Source of the DNA: Oscillospiraceae bacterium
GTDB taxonomy: Bacteria > Bacillota > Clostridia > Oscillospirales > JAAYOS01
Assembly: GCA_031264245.1 (NCBI GenBank)
Contig: JAISEG010000003.1
Coordinates: forward strand, 1 to 61,712
Reading direction: 5' to 3'
Length of the DNA: 61,712 bases
The position numbers were made by a program, and so were the translations under genes. Positions 43,529 through 51,801 of the stretch are shown in pieces. Every line of letters starts with the position of its first letter. Position 1 is the stretch's first letter. Under the pieces are notes generated by a model, which saw only the letters and a list, made by a program, of their open reading frames with translations, did no database searches and was not told the origin of the DNA.

Positions 43529-44314
43529 ATGGATTTGACAAAATTGAGGGAGCGGAAAGGCTTTATATGCGATATGGACGGCGTTATCTACCATGGGGAC
43601 AGACTTTTGCCCGGAGTGCACGAATTTGTAAGCTGGCTCAAGCGTGAGAACAAAAGCTACCTGTTTCTTACAAATGCCAGCCAGCGCACCCCGCTTGAGC
43701 TCAAGCAGAAGGTTGAACGTATGGGGCTTGAGATAGAGCCGAAGCATTTTTACACAAGCGCTCTTGCAACGGCGGCGTTTCTCGCCGACCAATCTCCCGG
43801 CTGCTCCGCTTATATAATAGGCGGTCCCGGTCTGTACAACGCCCTTTACGATGTGGGTATAACCTCGAATGACGTAAACCCCGATTACGTTGTAGTCGGC
43901 GAAACAAACAGCTACAACTACGAAAGCATACTTCGCGCTGTGACGCATGTTCTCGGAGGGGCGAAGCTTATTGGAACAAACCCCGATATGACAGGTCCCA
44001 GCGAAACGGGACTCATTCCAGCCTGCCGCGCCCTTATGTCGCCGATCGAGCTTGCTTCAGGGCGTTCGGCTTACTATGTTGGCAAACCAAACGCGCTTAT
44101 GATGCGTACGGGGCTTAGAATACTGGACGTTCATTCCGAGGACTCTGTGATGATAGGGGACCGCATGGATACCGACATCATAGCGGGAATAGAAACAGGT
44201 CTTGACACTGCCCTTGTCCTGACCGGCGTTACCTCGAGAGAAGCGGTGAAAACCTTCCCATACCGCCCCAAGTATATTCTAAACGGCGTTGGGGATATTG
44301 CTGAGCAACAGTAA
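43529..44314 (+). CDS. HAD-IIA phosphatase, NagD-like
   Basis: A 261-residue phosphatase. Motif I ICDMDGVIYHGD, motif II FLTNAS, motif III lysine in YVGKPNALMM, and motif IV GDRMDTDIIAG are all present. NagD relatives hydrolyse nucleotide or sugar phosphates, including 4-nitrophenyl phosphate; the physiological substrate is unknown. AAAGGA lies 12 bases before the ATG at 43529; starts further upstream add non-family residues. Confidence 0.92.
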   Translation: MDLTKLRERKGFICDMDGVIYHGDRLLPGVHEFVSWLKRENKSYLFLTNASQRTPLELKQKVERMGLEIEPKHFYTSALATAAFLADQSPGCSAYIIGGPGLYNALYDVGITSNDVNPDYVVVGETNSYNYESILRAVTHVLGGAKLIGTNPDMTGPSETGLIPACRALMSPIELASGRSAYYVGKPNALMMRTGLRILDVHSEDSVMIGDRMDTDIIAGIETGLDTALVLTGVTSREAVKTFPYRPKYILNGVGDIAEQQ

Positions 44315-44463
44315 AAAAATGGGGTAATTTACTATTTTTTTAGACAATATCAATCATTTCTCCTCTATTCCGGCATAGAATAACATAGAACACCAATAGT
44401 TCTGAAAATGTTATTTTTAGGTGGAATTCTTCCCGGCAAAATAATAAAGAGGAGATGATATAA

Positions 44464-45747
44464 ATAGAAACCTTACGATATGGGAGTACGGGACCGGCTG
44501 TCGAATATCTCCAGCTGGCAATGAAGCGTTCGGGGTTTTATGCCGGTGATATCACAGGCGTGTTTGACGATGCTGTCAGAGCCGCCGTTATTTCATTTCA
44601 GCGCTCCTTCGGTCTTACCCCGGACGGAGTTGTGGGGAAAAACACATGGCAAAGCTTAATGCCCTTCCTCAGAGGCTACCACCGCTACCGCGTCAAACGG
44701 GGGGACAGCTTCTATACCATCTCACAGGCGTTTTACACAACGCTGCGTTCCATTCTCACCGCAAACCCAACGCTGGATCCGCAGAATTTGCAGATTGGAC
44801 AATACATATATGTGCCATACGGCTTCGATGTTGTGGCAACCAATGTCAGCTATACTCACGCGTTTCTTGAAATAATAATGGAAGGGCTCACGGCGCGTTA
44901 TCCGTTTTTGACCAGCGGCACGATAGGAACCTCCGTAATGGGAAGGGAGATATACTTTCTTTCCATCGGAAGGGGACCTGTGCAGGTTTCATATAACGCG
45001 TCCCATCACGCGAACGAGTGGATAACAACTCCGGTGCTGCTCAAGTTTATTGAACAGTACGCAAAAGCCTACTCCGCGGGTGAGCGGTTAAACTCATTCA
45101 ACACCTTGACCATGTATAATTCCTCGAACCTTTATCTTATACCTATGGTCAACCCGGATGGCGTTGACCTTGTGACAGGGGGGATACCGAGGTCAAACAG
45201 GTATTATACGCAGGCGGAAGCTCTCTCACGAAACTACCCGCAAATTCCGTTTCCAAGCGGCTGGAAGGCGAATATAGCGGGAATCGATCCAAATTTGAGC
45301 TATCCCGCGCGCTGGGAACAGGCGCGTGACATCAAGTTTGCCCAGGGCTTCACAGAACCGGGACCGCGGGACTTTGTCGGAACCGCTCCGCTTTCGGCGC
45401 GGGAGAGCAGGGCGATGTACGATTTTACACTGAACCATGATTTTGCGTTGACTCTCTCTTACCATTCGCAGGGCGAGGTGATATATTGGCGGTTCGCGGA
45501 TTATTTGCCGCCCAGATCGGAAGAAATAGTCAGGCTTATGGAGAAGGCAAGCGGCTATACGGCGGAGGTCACACCTTCGATGTCGGCAAACGCCGGCTAC
45601 AAGGACTGGTTTATCCAAACCTACAACCGGCCGGGCTACACGGTTGAGGTCGGTCTGGGGGAGAATCCGCTCCCGCTGTCCCAGTTCGATAAGATATATT
45701 CGGACAACATCGGCATCCTGACCCTCGGAATAACCGAAATGATATAA
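44464..45747 (+). CDS. PG-binding, LysM and M14 carboxypeptidase cell-wall protein
   Basis: A 427-residue peptidoglycan peptidase without a signal peptide. A PG-binding_1 domain at about 1-68 (LRYGSTGPAVEYLQLAM), a LysM domain at about 72-119 (YRVKRGDSFYTIS, then IGQYIYVPYG), and an M14 domain with zinc ligands in SHHANEW and TLSYHSQ, and the catalytic Glu in YTVEVGLG. It resembles gamma-D-glutamyl-diaminopimelate peptidases. The PG-binding domain only fits if translation starts at ATA (44464), 9 bases after GGAG; ATG at 44455 is followed at once by a stop. Starting at ATG 44521 would truncate the domain. Confidence 0.88.
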   Translation: METLRYGSTGPAVEYLQLAMKRSGFYAGDITGVFDDAVRAAVISFQRSFGLTPDGVVGKNTWQSLMPFLRGYHRYRVKRGDSFYTISQAFYTTLRSILTANPTLDPQNLQIGQYIYVPYGFDVVATNVSYTHAFLEIIMEGLTARYPFLTSGTIGTSVMGREIYFLSIGRGPVQVSYNASHHANEWITTPVLLKFIEQYAKAYSAGERLNSFNTLTMYNSSNLYLIPMVNPDGVDLVTGGIPRSNRYYTQAEALSRNYPQIPFPSGWKANIAGIDPNLSYPARWEQARDIKFAQGFTEPGPRDFVGTAPLSARESRAMYDFTLNHDFALTLSYHSQGEVIYWRFADYLPPRSEEIVRLMEKASGYTAEVTPSMSANAGYKDWFIQTYNRPGYTVEVGLGENPLPLSQFDKIYSDNIGILTLGITEMI

Positions 45748-45773
45748 ATTCAACCTGTCAAGGGACATGGCTT

Positions 45774-45925
45774 TTAACAGACTGAGCGCGAGTGAGTCGG
45801 CGCGGTATAAACGAAGCTTCTGTCCTCGCCGGTCATGGTCGCGGTCAGGGCGCCGTCCTCAAACACCCGCCGCAGCCTGCCCAGAGCGTCATATTGCCTG
45901 CCGCCTCCCTCCCCATCTGGGGCGT
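45774..45925 (-). pseudogene. RHS/YD-repeat gene fragment
   Basis: A minus-strand frame ending TAA (45774-45776) encodes GGRQYDALGRLRRVFEDG, with the YDxxGRL motif typical of RHS and YD-repeat proteins, then about 30 residues. No start or further repeats are present, so it is probably a leftover 3' end of a longer toxin-type gene. Confidence 0.4.
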
Positions 45926-45929
45926 TATT

Positions 45930-45982
45930 GCTGAAAGCGGGTCGCTTTTCAGTGACCCGCTAAGTTTTCAGCATTTTTTATT
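45930..45982 (+). terminator. terminator after the M14 peptidase
   Basis: GCTGAAA and AGCGGGTC mirror GACCCGCT and TTTTCAGC, followed by ATTTTTTATT. It lies in 45748-46273, which otherwise holds only the RHS remnant and AT-rich DNA. Confidence 0.7.
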
Positions 45983-46273
45983 GTGCCAGTCTTTCCATAA
46001 GTGCGTCTTTAAGCGTAATTTTCAACTACAACTCTGCCAACGATTTTGCAGCTTAATTTACTGGTAATTTATGGCGGGCAATTAGACTTGCATTTTACAT
46101 TAACTTTACTGAGCCAAATTTTTCTTGATGTTGTTCCTGTTTTGTGGTATACTATCTTTGCGCGTGAGGTTGTCAATGATAGCGGTATGGACTTCTACTT
46201 TTAGTGTGTATTTGTTCCGGCGTTCTACAGAGTTCTATCTTTTTTCCGAGGTGCTAAATTACAGGATTTTTAT

Positions 46274-46361
46274 GGAAGCGTGGCCGAGTGGTTTAAGGCA
46301 CCGGTCTTGAAAACCGGCAATCCGCAAGGGTTCGTGAGTTCGACTCTCACCGCTTCCGCCA
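46274..46361 (+). tRNA. tRNA-Ser (TGA)
   Basis: Class II tRNA with a long variable arm: acceptor GGAAGCG with CGCTTCC, anticodon loop CTTGAAA (TGA), T-loop TTCGACT, encoded CCA. A terminator follows at once. Confidence 0.96.
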
Positions 46362-46366
46362 GAAAG

Positions 46367-46398
46367 CCCGTAACCGCAGGAGGTTGCGGGTCTTTTTT
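46367..46398 (+). terminator. terminator of tRNA-Ser (TGA)
   Basis: CCCGTAACC pairs with GGTTGCGGG, followed by TCTTTTTT. Confidence 0.85.
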
Positions 46399-47108
46399 GC
46401 CCGAAATTAAGCTAACGATGGAACGGGCTTCTGACTATCCCCGCCGTTTCCCATCCTTGCAAAAGCCGTGCCGTTGCTCAGTGCGTTTGCCGCCGGGCAC
46501 AGATTAAACTCTGCCGAAAAAATACCGCCGCAGAGCTTGCTAAGGCTTCTGCAACGGCGTTATTTACGCGGGAATAGAGTTTATATCAACAATTTGAATT
46601 GCGGAATCAAGAGAATAAACAATACCTCCGTAGGAGAGCTGCATTCGTATAAATGCTCCGGGGCTATATCAATGTCGTCGCTCCAAACAACAGTGCCATA
46701 TCATTTTCTTTATCCGCAGGTAAATTAGCGACCGCACGGGAGCAAAGAACCGCAAGCGGTTCTTCAGCAGACGAGCGAAGCGAGGCTTTTGTGGGCTTGG
46801 GAGCTTGCTCCCAACACCGGGGTCCCCGCGGAACGGCGCAGCCGTTTCGTGGGGTGGAGCAAGCGGTTTGCGGCAGCACAAACATTGCTTGCCGGAATGA
46901 AACGACCCGATAGGCGTATAGTAGATTTTTAATCGGGCAATCGGGCAATCGGGCAAGCAGGGGAAATGTGACCACACTTCCGTTTTCGCAAGCAGTTTAT
47001 GGCAGTCGGGCTGCCATAAACTGTTCGTTAGGGTGAACCCTAAGACCCTCTCGACCAGCCCAAGTCTGGGTCGGCCGTTAAGACGGCGATGCCGTCTGCT
47101 GTGAAGAT
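46399..47108. other. 710-bp region with repeats and no recognisable gene
   Basis: I find no convincing gene. It holds three tandem copies of AATCGGGC (46931-46954), a hairpin with 13-bp perfect arms (46993-47005 and 47011-47023, loop TCGGG), and a smaller hairpin AGACGGC/GCCGTCT (47082-47098). Short open frames on both strands look random. It may be decayed mobile DNA beside the tRNA gene. Confidence 0.5.
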
Positions 47109-48623
47109 TTATAACACCACACTAAACATATAAGCGGTGCTGGGTTTATCATTGTCACAACCATCGAGAAACACTTCCGCAGTCCAATATATTTCCGGGT
47201 ATGGAATGTTTACTCCTTGACCGAGGATTATATTCCTTGTTACATCATACATTCTGCCACCGTCGGTGCCTTCATCATTGTGCATTGCCTTTACATCGCC
47301 GGAGAAGGTAGCAAAAGCAAACTGTGAACGAAAAGTTAAATAAGGTGTGTTACTATCGTCAGGGACAAAATCCCAATGAACAAATCCTTCCGGCACAGGA
47401 GCGTCTGCTTTCATAAACCGTCCCCAGAAACCGTGCCACCTTTCGACGTCAACACCTTTTCCGTAATGGTGTTGAAATAAAATATCATAATCAAAACCAG
47501 ATTTGTATTCCTTCATGTTATCCAAAGTGCAGAAAATAGTATCGCGGACATCAGTATTATTCTTTTTTGCCGTTTCAATGTTGCCTAAATCGTCATTGAT
47601 TTCAATCCCGATAAAGCGCATGGCAGTCATTGTCTTGTATTCAAAATTTTCAATTTTAAATCCATTTTGCTGACGTTTAACTAAATCCGGCATAAACAAG
47701 CACCATTGTACCTGAGAGTCGCTACCTGCTAAGTAATTTATATAACCGAATATTACAACGCCGTTAGTGCCGTACGGCCCGGTTTTATTTCCCGCGATTT
47801 GCTCCCTCACTCTCCGTTCCTTCATGATAGAAAAATCGGCAAATACTTTTACGACTGCTTCGCTCAACTGCGAATTAGGTCGGCTACCTGTTAATAAATT
47901 CCCCGACAATTCATCATCAAATATATCCAGCGCCTTGAACACTGCATCGTTGACAACGCCGGACGATTCAAGTTCTTTCAAATATGCACGGAGCTTAGCG
48001 TTCTGTTCTTTGAACCGTGCGAAAACCCCTTGTATTAAAATCTGTTCGTTTTCGGCGAGCTTGTCCTCACTCCACTCCGAATCATCAAGCATCCATTCAA
48101 TCAGCGCGTCAAAAACATTTGGATTTGTCCCTCTTGCTTTAGCCGCCCAACTGACAATTCTTTTATATTTATCGGTGGCTGTAAGTTCCTCGCCTTGTTG
48201 CTCTTTGATGTCGTTCCAATAAAACTCGTCAATCAGTTTGCGTGACATTTCAAATCCTCCTTGAACGGTAATAGTTATGGACAGCGGATGAAATATTTTT
48301 ATATTCTCCTGCCGTACCTTCGAGGGTGGAACGCCGTGAAACCGTGTAAACGCTTTTGAAAAGCTTTCTTGTGTATCATATTGATACCGCATTGCAATAT
48401 CAATTATCCGGCAGTTCGGTTGCAATAAATCTTGCGCGGCTGAACTTAACCGTCTGTTGCGGATGTACTCGCCGACAGTCATACCCATTACCAAATGAAA
48501 AACAAGTTGAAAATGAGAACTTGACGTATAAGAGTGGCTTGAAATTGTGTCTATGTCGATTTTCTCGGTCAAGCTATTTTCAATAAATTGAACAGCCTTC
48601 GATAGGTTTTGTATCCAGTTCAC
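47109..48623 (-). CDS. AraC-family regulator with large C-terminal sensor
   Basis: A 504-residue regulator. The AraC helix-turn-helix pair is at the N-terminus (about 8-105: SSHFQLVFHLVMGMTVGEYI, IIDIAMRYQYDTQESFSKAF). A helical middle follows, and a GyrI-like effector-binding fold is likely at the C-terminus (YKTMTAMRFIGIEI, then FATFSGDV). The order resembles Rob- and SoxS-like two-part regulators that bind hydrophobic drugs. Targets unknown; the gene stands alone. Confidence 0.85.
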   Translation of the reverse strand: MNWIQNLSKAVQFIENSLTEKIDIDTISSHSYTSSSHFQLVFHLVMGMTVGEYIRNRRLSSAAQDLLQPNCRIIDIAMRYQYDTQESFSKAFTRFHGVPPSKVRQENIKIFHPLSITITVQGGFEMSRKLIDEFYWNDIKEQQGEELTATDKYKRIVSWAAKARGTNPNVFDALIEWMLDDSEWSEDKLAENEQILIQGVFARFKEQNAKLRAYLKELESSGVVNDAVFKALDIFDDELSGNLLTGSRPNSQLSEAVVKVFADFSIMKERRVREQIAGNKTGPYGTNGVVIFGYINYLAGSDSQVQWCLFMPDLVKRQQNGFKIENFEYKTMTAMRFIGIEINDDLGNIETAKKNNTDVRDTIFCTLDNMKEYKSGFDYDILFQHHYGKGVDVERWHGFWGRFMKADAPVPEGFVHWDFVPDDSNTPYLTFRSQFAFATFSGDVKAMHNDEGTDGGRMYDVTRNIILGQGVNIPYPEIYWTAEVFLDGCDNDKPSTAYMFSVVL

Positions 48624-48763
48624 AGGCTACCCCCCTTCAAAAAGTATTTTATCATATCGTAGCCCCAAAAGTCATGTCTTAGAATACGATATTTTGTCAG
48701 TTTCTCGCAAATACGGATGACAGCTAAATTATCTCCATCAAATTATTCACCGAAGCGGAAAGG

Positions 48764-48813
48764 AAAATGCGAACGTCTCGCCGACGAGAAACCATCGGTT
48801 TGAGTTCGCATTT
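48764..48813 (-). terminator. terminator of tRNA-Ser (GCT)
   Basis: On the minus strand AAATGCGAAC pairs with GTTCGCATTT, followed by TCCTTT, directly after the tRNA 3' end. Confidence 0.6.
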
Positions 48814-48821
48814 GTTCCTAA

Positions 48822-48912
48822 TGGCGGAGAAGGAGGGATTTGAACCCTCGCACGCTTTTATACGTCTACACCCTTAGCAGGGGCGCCTCTTCAGCCACTT
48901 GAGTACTTCTCC
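48822..48912 (-). tRNA. tRNA-Ser (GCT)
   Basis: On the minus strand the acceptor GGAGAAG pairs with CTTCTCC; a class II variable arm, anticodon loop CTGCTAA (GCT), T-loop TTCAAAT and encoded CCA are present. Confidence 0.95.
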
Positions 48913-49141
48913 AAGCTGAAATAATAAGGGGATGTATTAACCTACTGTGCTAACGACTGTGCTTTATATAATAATCCATCTGCTTTATTGTGTCAATACA
49001 TGTTTAAAAAATATTGTGTAAACATTGTTCGAGAATCAAAGTTCGAGAATCAAATTTGAGGTGACCGGGACGGCGGCGTAGATTTACCGATTGCCGCCGC
49101 CCCGTTCGTCCACCGCTCCACCATAATAAAACGGTTAGCTT

Positions 49142-50698
49142 TTACGCCTTCTTGAACCGCACCGCGATCCCCGGCTTGCCAGGCAAATCTATACGCGCCC
49201 CGCCGCAGTATTCACCGTCAAGGGCGGTCACGGTCATTTCCCATGTATCGATGACGTATACCTTGTATTTCATATCGTCGGGAAGGTAAAAATTGCGAAA
49301 TTTCGGCTGCGAGAAGCTGAAGTAGCATATCATGTCCTCCGAGAACATACGGCTCATTGTGCCAAAGGCGGTCTTGGTTTCAACACGTGATTTTTTGCCC
49401 GCAAGCCCCCACGGCAAATCCCAGTCCATAGGACCTTGTACCGCGTCGATGTACCCCATGTCCTCCACTATCTTCCTTAGAAACGCGATGCGCGCCGGGC
49501 TGGTTCCGATAAGCTCGCCCCCCTTTGCCCACCACAGGTTTTCGTCGTCGCGCAAATATGTCTCGCCATGCGTACAGTAACCGCCGCGCACCGTCACATC
49601 CCAGAACCGCTTGACCATTTCTTCCCCACTGATGTTGCCCCACCCTTGGTCGATGTTGCCCTCGTACGCTATTTCGTCGATCAAGACGGGCTTCTGCCAT
49701 TGGTCGCGCAATTTTGCGGTCAGCTCAACATGGCTGTGGTAGTCGATACGTTGCCATGACACGTGGGTGATCCAACCTGCCGAATGGTCATATACATTAA
49801 TGCAATTATGAATTGAACGCAGGTGCTGGCTCGGGTCTCGTTCGACCAAGGTCGAGGCAAAGTCCTCCCATTCGGCAATTGTGCGGTTGCGGAGCAAATC
49901 CCATTCGTTTGCCATGGACCACCATATATTGGGATAGCTTGCAAGCCGCGCTATTATGTATTTGAGGTACAGCTGACTGGCTTCTTCGGGCATATTCGAG
50001 AAGCCCCAGCGGTCATACGGATGGAACAGTATCATATCGGCTTCCACGCCGATTTCGCCCAGCTGCTCTATCCTCTTTTCAAAGTCGCGGAAAAAGGCGG
50101 GGTTCAACCGCGTAAAATCGAATTTATATGCGTCGGATGCATTGGAGCTGAACATAGACCCAGAGTTGAACTCTTCGGCTTTTACCTCCATTGTCATGCC
50201 GCCGTCGAATGGGTAGAGCAGCGGTTCGTTAGAATTGTAAAGGTAATGCTTGGGCAGCGGGCTCATGCGTATTTTATTGAAAGGCGCCGCGGCGAGAGTT
50301 TTAAGCGTTTGCTCCACGGTTGCGGTGGCTTGGTTTGTCCAGTTGTAAGCTGTGGTGCCGAACGGGTAGAAGGGTGTGCCGTCGTCGTAAGCAAAATGAA
50401 ATTTGTCCTTGACCCGTACGGGACCGTGTGCTCCGGGCAGGGCGGCAATACACGTAAAAGCGCCGGTTTGCCCGTCCATCTCCGGGATATTTGAGGCTGT
50501 GACATATTCCCACTCTCCTTCGATGGTCGGCATAAAACGAAGCTTGTACACGCCGCCGCCGTCGTAGAAGCCGTCAGCTTCACAACAGCGGTTTTTGTAC
50601 CGAAAGGTTGCGGACAGCGTAGTGTCCATAAAGGGATTGCCGCCGGAGGGACCGATAAAGGAAAGCTCGAAACGCCCATATTTTGGAATTTGTGTCAT
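49142..50698 (-). CDS. putative glycoside hydrolase (DUF5060/apiosidase-like)
   Basis: A 518-residue cytosolic protein without a signal peptide. An N-terminal beta-rich DUF5060-like domain (about 1-95: FYDGGGVYKLRFMPTIEGEW) precedes a TIM barrel resembling DUF4038/apiosidase-like catalytic domains. The barrel carries YPNIWWSMANEWDL (probable acid/base Glu) and PVLIDEIAYEG (probable nucleophile Glu), with a small C-terminal beta domain. It probably releases sugars from plant-type side chains taken up as oligosaccharides; the exact substrate is unknown. No transporter lies nearby. Confidence 0.82.
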   Translation of the reverse strand: MTQIPKYGRFELSFIGPSGGNPFMDTTLSATFRYKNRCCEADGFYDGGGVYKLRFMPTIEGEWEYVTASNIPEMDGQTGAFTCIAALPGAHGPVRVKDKFHFAYDDGTPFYPFGTTAYNWTNQATATVEQTLKTLAAAPFNKIRMSPLPKHYLYNSNEPLLYPFDGGMTMEVKAEEFNSGSMFSSNASDAYKFDFTRLNPAFFRDFEKRIEQLGEIGVEADMILFHPYDRWGFSNMPEEASQLYLKYIIARLASYPNIWWSMANEWDLLRNRTIAEWEDFASTLVERDPSQHLRSIHNCINVYDHSAGWITHVSWQRIDYHSHVELTAKLRDQWQKPVLIDEIAYEGNIDQGWGNISGEEMVKRFWDVTVRGGYCTHGETYLRDDENLWWAKGGELIGTSPARIAFLRKIVEDMGYIDAVQGPMDWDLPWGLAGKKSRVETKTAFGTMSRMFSEDMICYFSFSQPKFRNFYLPDDMKYKVYVIDTWEMTVTALDGEYCGGARIDLPGKPGIAVRFKKA

Positions 50699-50770
50699 TG
50701 CATATGTTACCTTTCTTATTATATTTATATATTTATTATACTTTAATATTGCGGAGCGTTGATTTTTATT

Positions 50771-51217
50771 TTACTGCTGCTTATCCACAGGGATATCGTC
50801 CTTCAAATCGTATACTATTTTTTTTGAAACCAGGCGGTATAGCTCCTCACTCATTTTAAAAGCTGTTGAAAGCTCCTTTTCGCCTACTTCAAAGGGCAGG
50901 TCATTTGGATAACGGGTCTCTATATAATACTTATTAAACGGGGGAGACTTCTCCAAAAATTTGTCAAATTCTTTTGAATGGCGCATACACTGCTTGACAA
51001 GAAAGGTGATGTTGTGACCGTCAAAATGCCGGTTGGCGTTAAAAAGCAAATAACCCTTTAAAGCCTTCTCCACAACCTGATGGCAGTGGTATATCACCGC
51101 TGTGGGGTCTCCGCCCACCCCCAGGAGCAGCCGCGCCGATTGCAGGTCGGTCTGCGCCCTGTCGAGCCATTCGTAATATCTTTTGCTGTCGTTCGAATTA
51201 CTTCTCCTCGCGCTCAT
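50771..51217 (-). CDS. HEPN-domain protein (toxin of an MNT/HEPN pair)
   Basis: A 148-residue helical protein. The HEPN pattern YYEWLDRAQTDLQSARLLL and HCHQVVEKALKGYLL is followed by RHFDGH, an R-x4-H motif as in HEPN RNases. The ATG at 51217 (AAAGGA upstream) overlaps the end of the nucleotidyltransferase gene by 20 bp, the usual antitoxin-then-toxin arrangement. Toxicity is inferred from the family. Confidence 0.83.
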   Translation of the reverse strand: MSARRSNSNDSKRYYEWLDRAQTDLQSARLLLGVGGDPTAVIYHCHQVVEKALKGYLLFNANRHFDGHNITFLVKQCMRHSKEFDKFLEKSPPFNKYYIETRYPNDLPFEVGEKELSTAFKMSEELYRLVSKKIVYDLKDDIPVDKQQ

Positions 51218-51515
51218 AAACCAGAATTCCTTTCTCAAGTATTCTGTACGCAAAGCTTTGCCTGTCGGCAGTCAGAGCCGTCCATTCGTCCGGGGTATAG
51301 ATTATAATGTCGAAGGATATCTCTGAATCAATCGTGAGATACAGCGTATTTTCAAGCCCGGATTTGTCCGGGGCTTCACAGACAACACAGATATCGATAT
51401 CCTTTATCTGTCCGGAAACGACGTCCTTCTTACTGCCGAAAAGTATAATTTTTTCGGCATTTGTAAGCTTTGTTATCTCACGCGTTATTAATTCAACAGG
51501 ATTTTTTAAATTCAT
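51198..51515 (-). CDS. minimal nucleotidyltransferase (MNT antitoxin)
   Basis: A 105-residue protein with the polymerase-beta-like motif LFGSKKDVVSGQIKDIDICV, where GS and the DxD aspartates bind nucleotide and metal. In MNT/HEPN pairs the nucleotidyltransferase neutralises HEPN by modifying it. It comes first and overlaps the HEPN gene. Confidence 0.85.
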   Translation of the reverse strand: MNLKNPVELITREITKLTNAEKIILFGSKKDVVSGQIKDIDICVVCEAPDKSGLENTLYLTIDSEISFDIIIYTPDEWTALTADRQSFAYRILEKGILVYEREEK

Positions 51516-51801
51516 TTACATCACCCGAATTAAGCATCTAAATTGATATTCCACAGGTATATTTATAGTTTACACCATACAAACGCTTTAGACAACCAAG
51601 CAGCGAAGAAATTTTTTGTAAGACTCTCTGAGAAAATAACGCAAGGCTGTGATATACACATAATTTATACGCCGACAACACCCTTTCCCTATTTACGGGG
51701 GCGGATATTGGTGTATAATATATACATGTATGTATCCAAATATTATGGCAAAGCCGGCGCGGCGCGATTCCCAAAACAAGGAAGGAAAGTTGCAAATAAA
51801 T

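Noticed and set aside
46653-46977. Overlapping 86-103 codon frames on both strands
   Set aside because: All frames are open only because of composition; no ribosome-binding sites or recognisable protein features.
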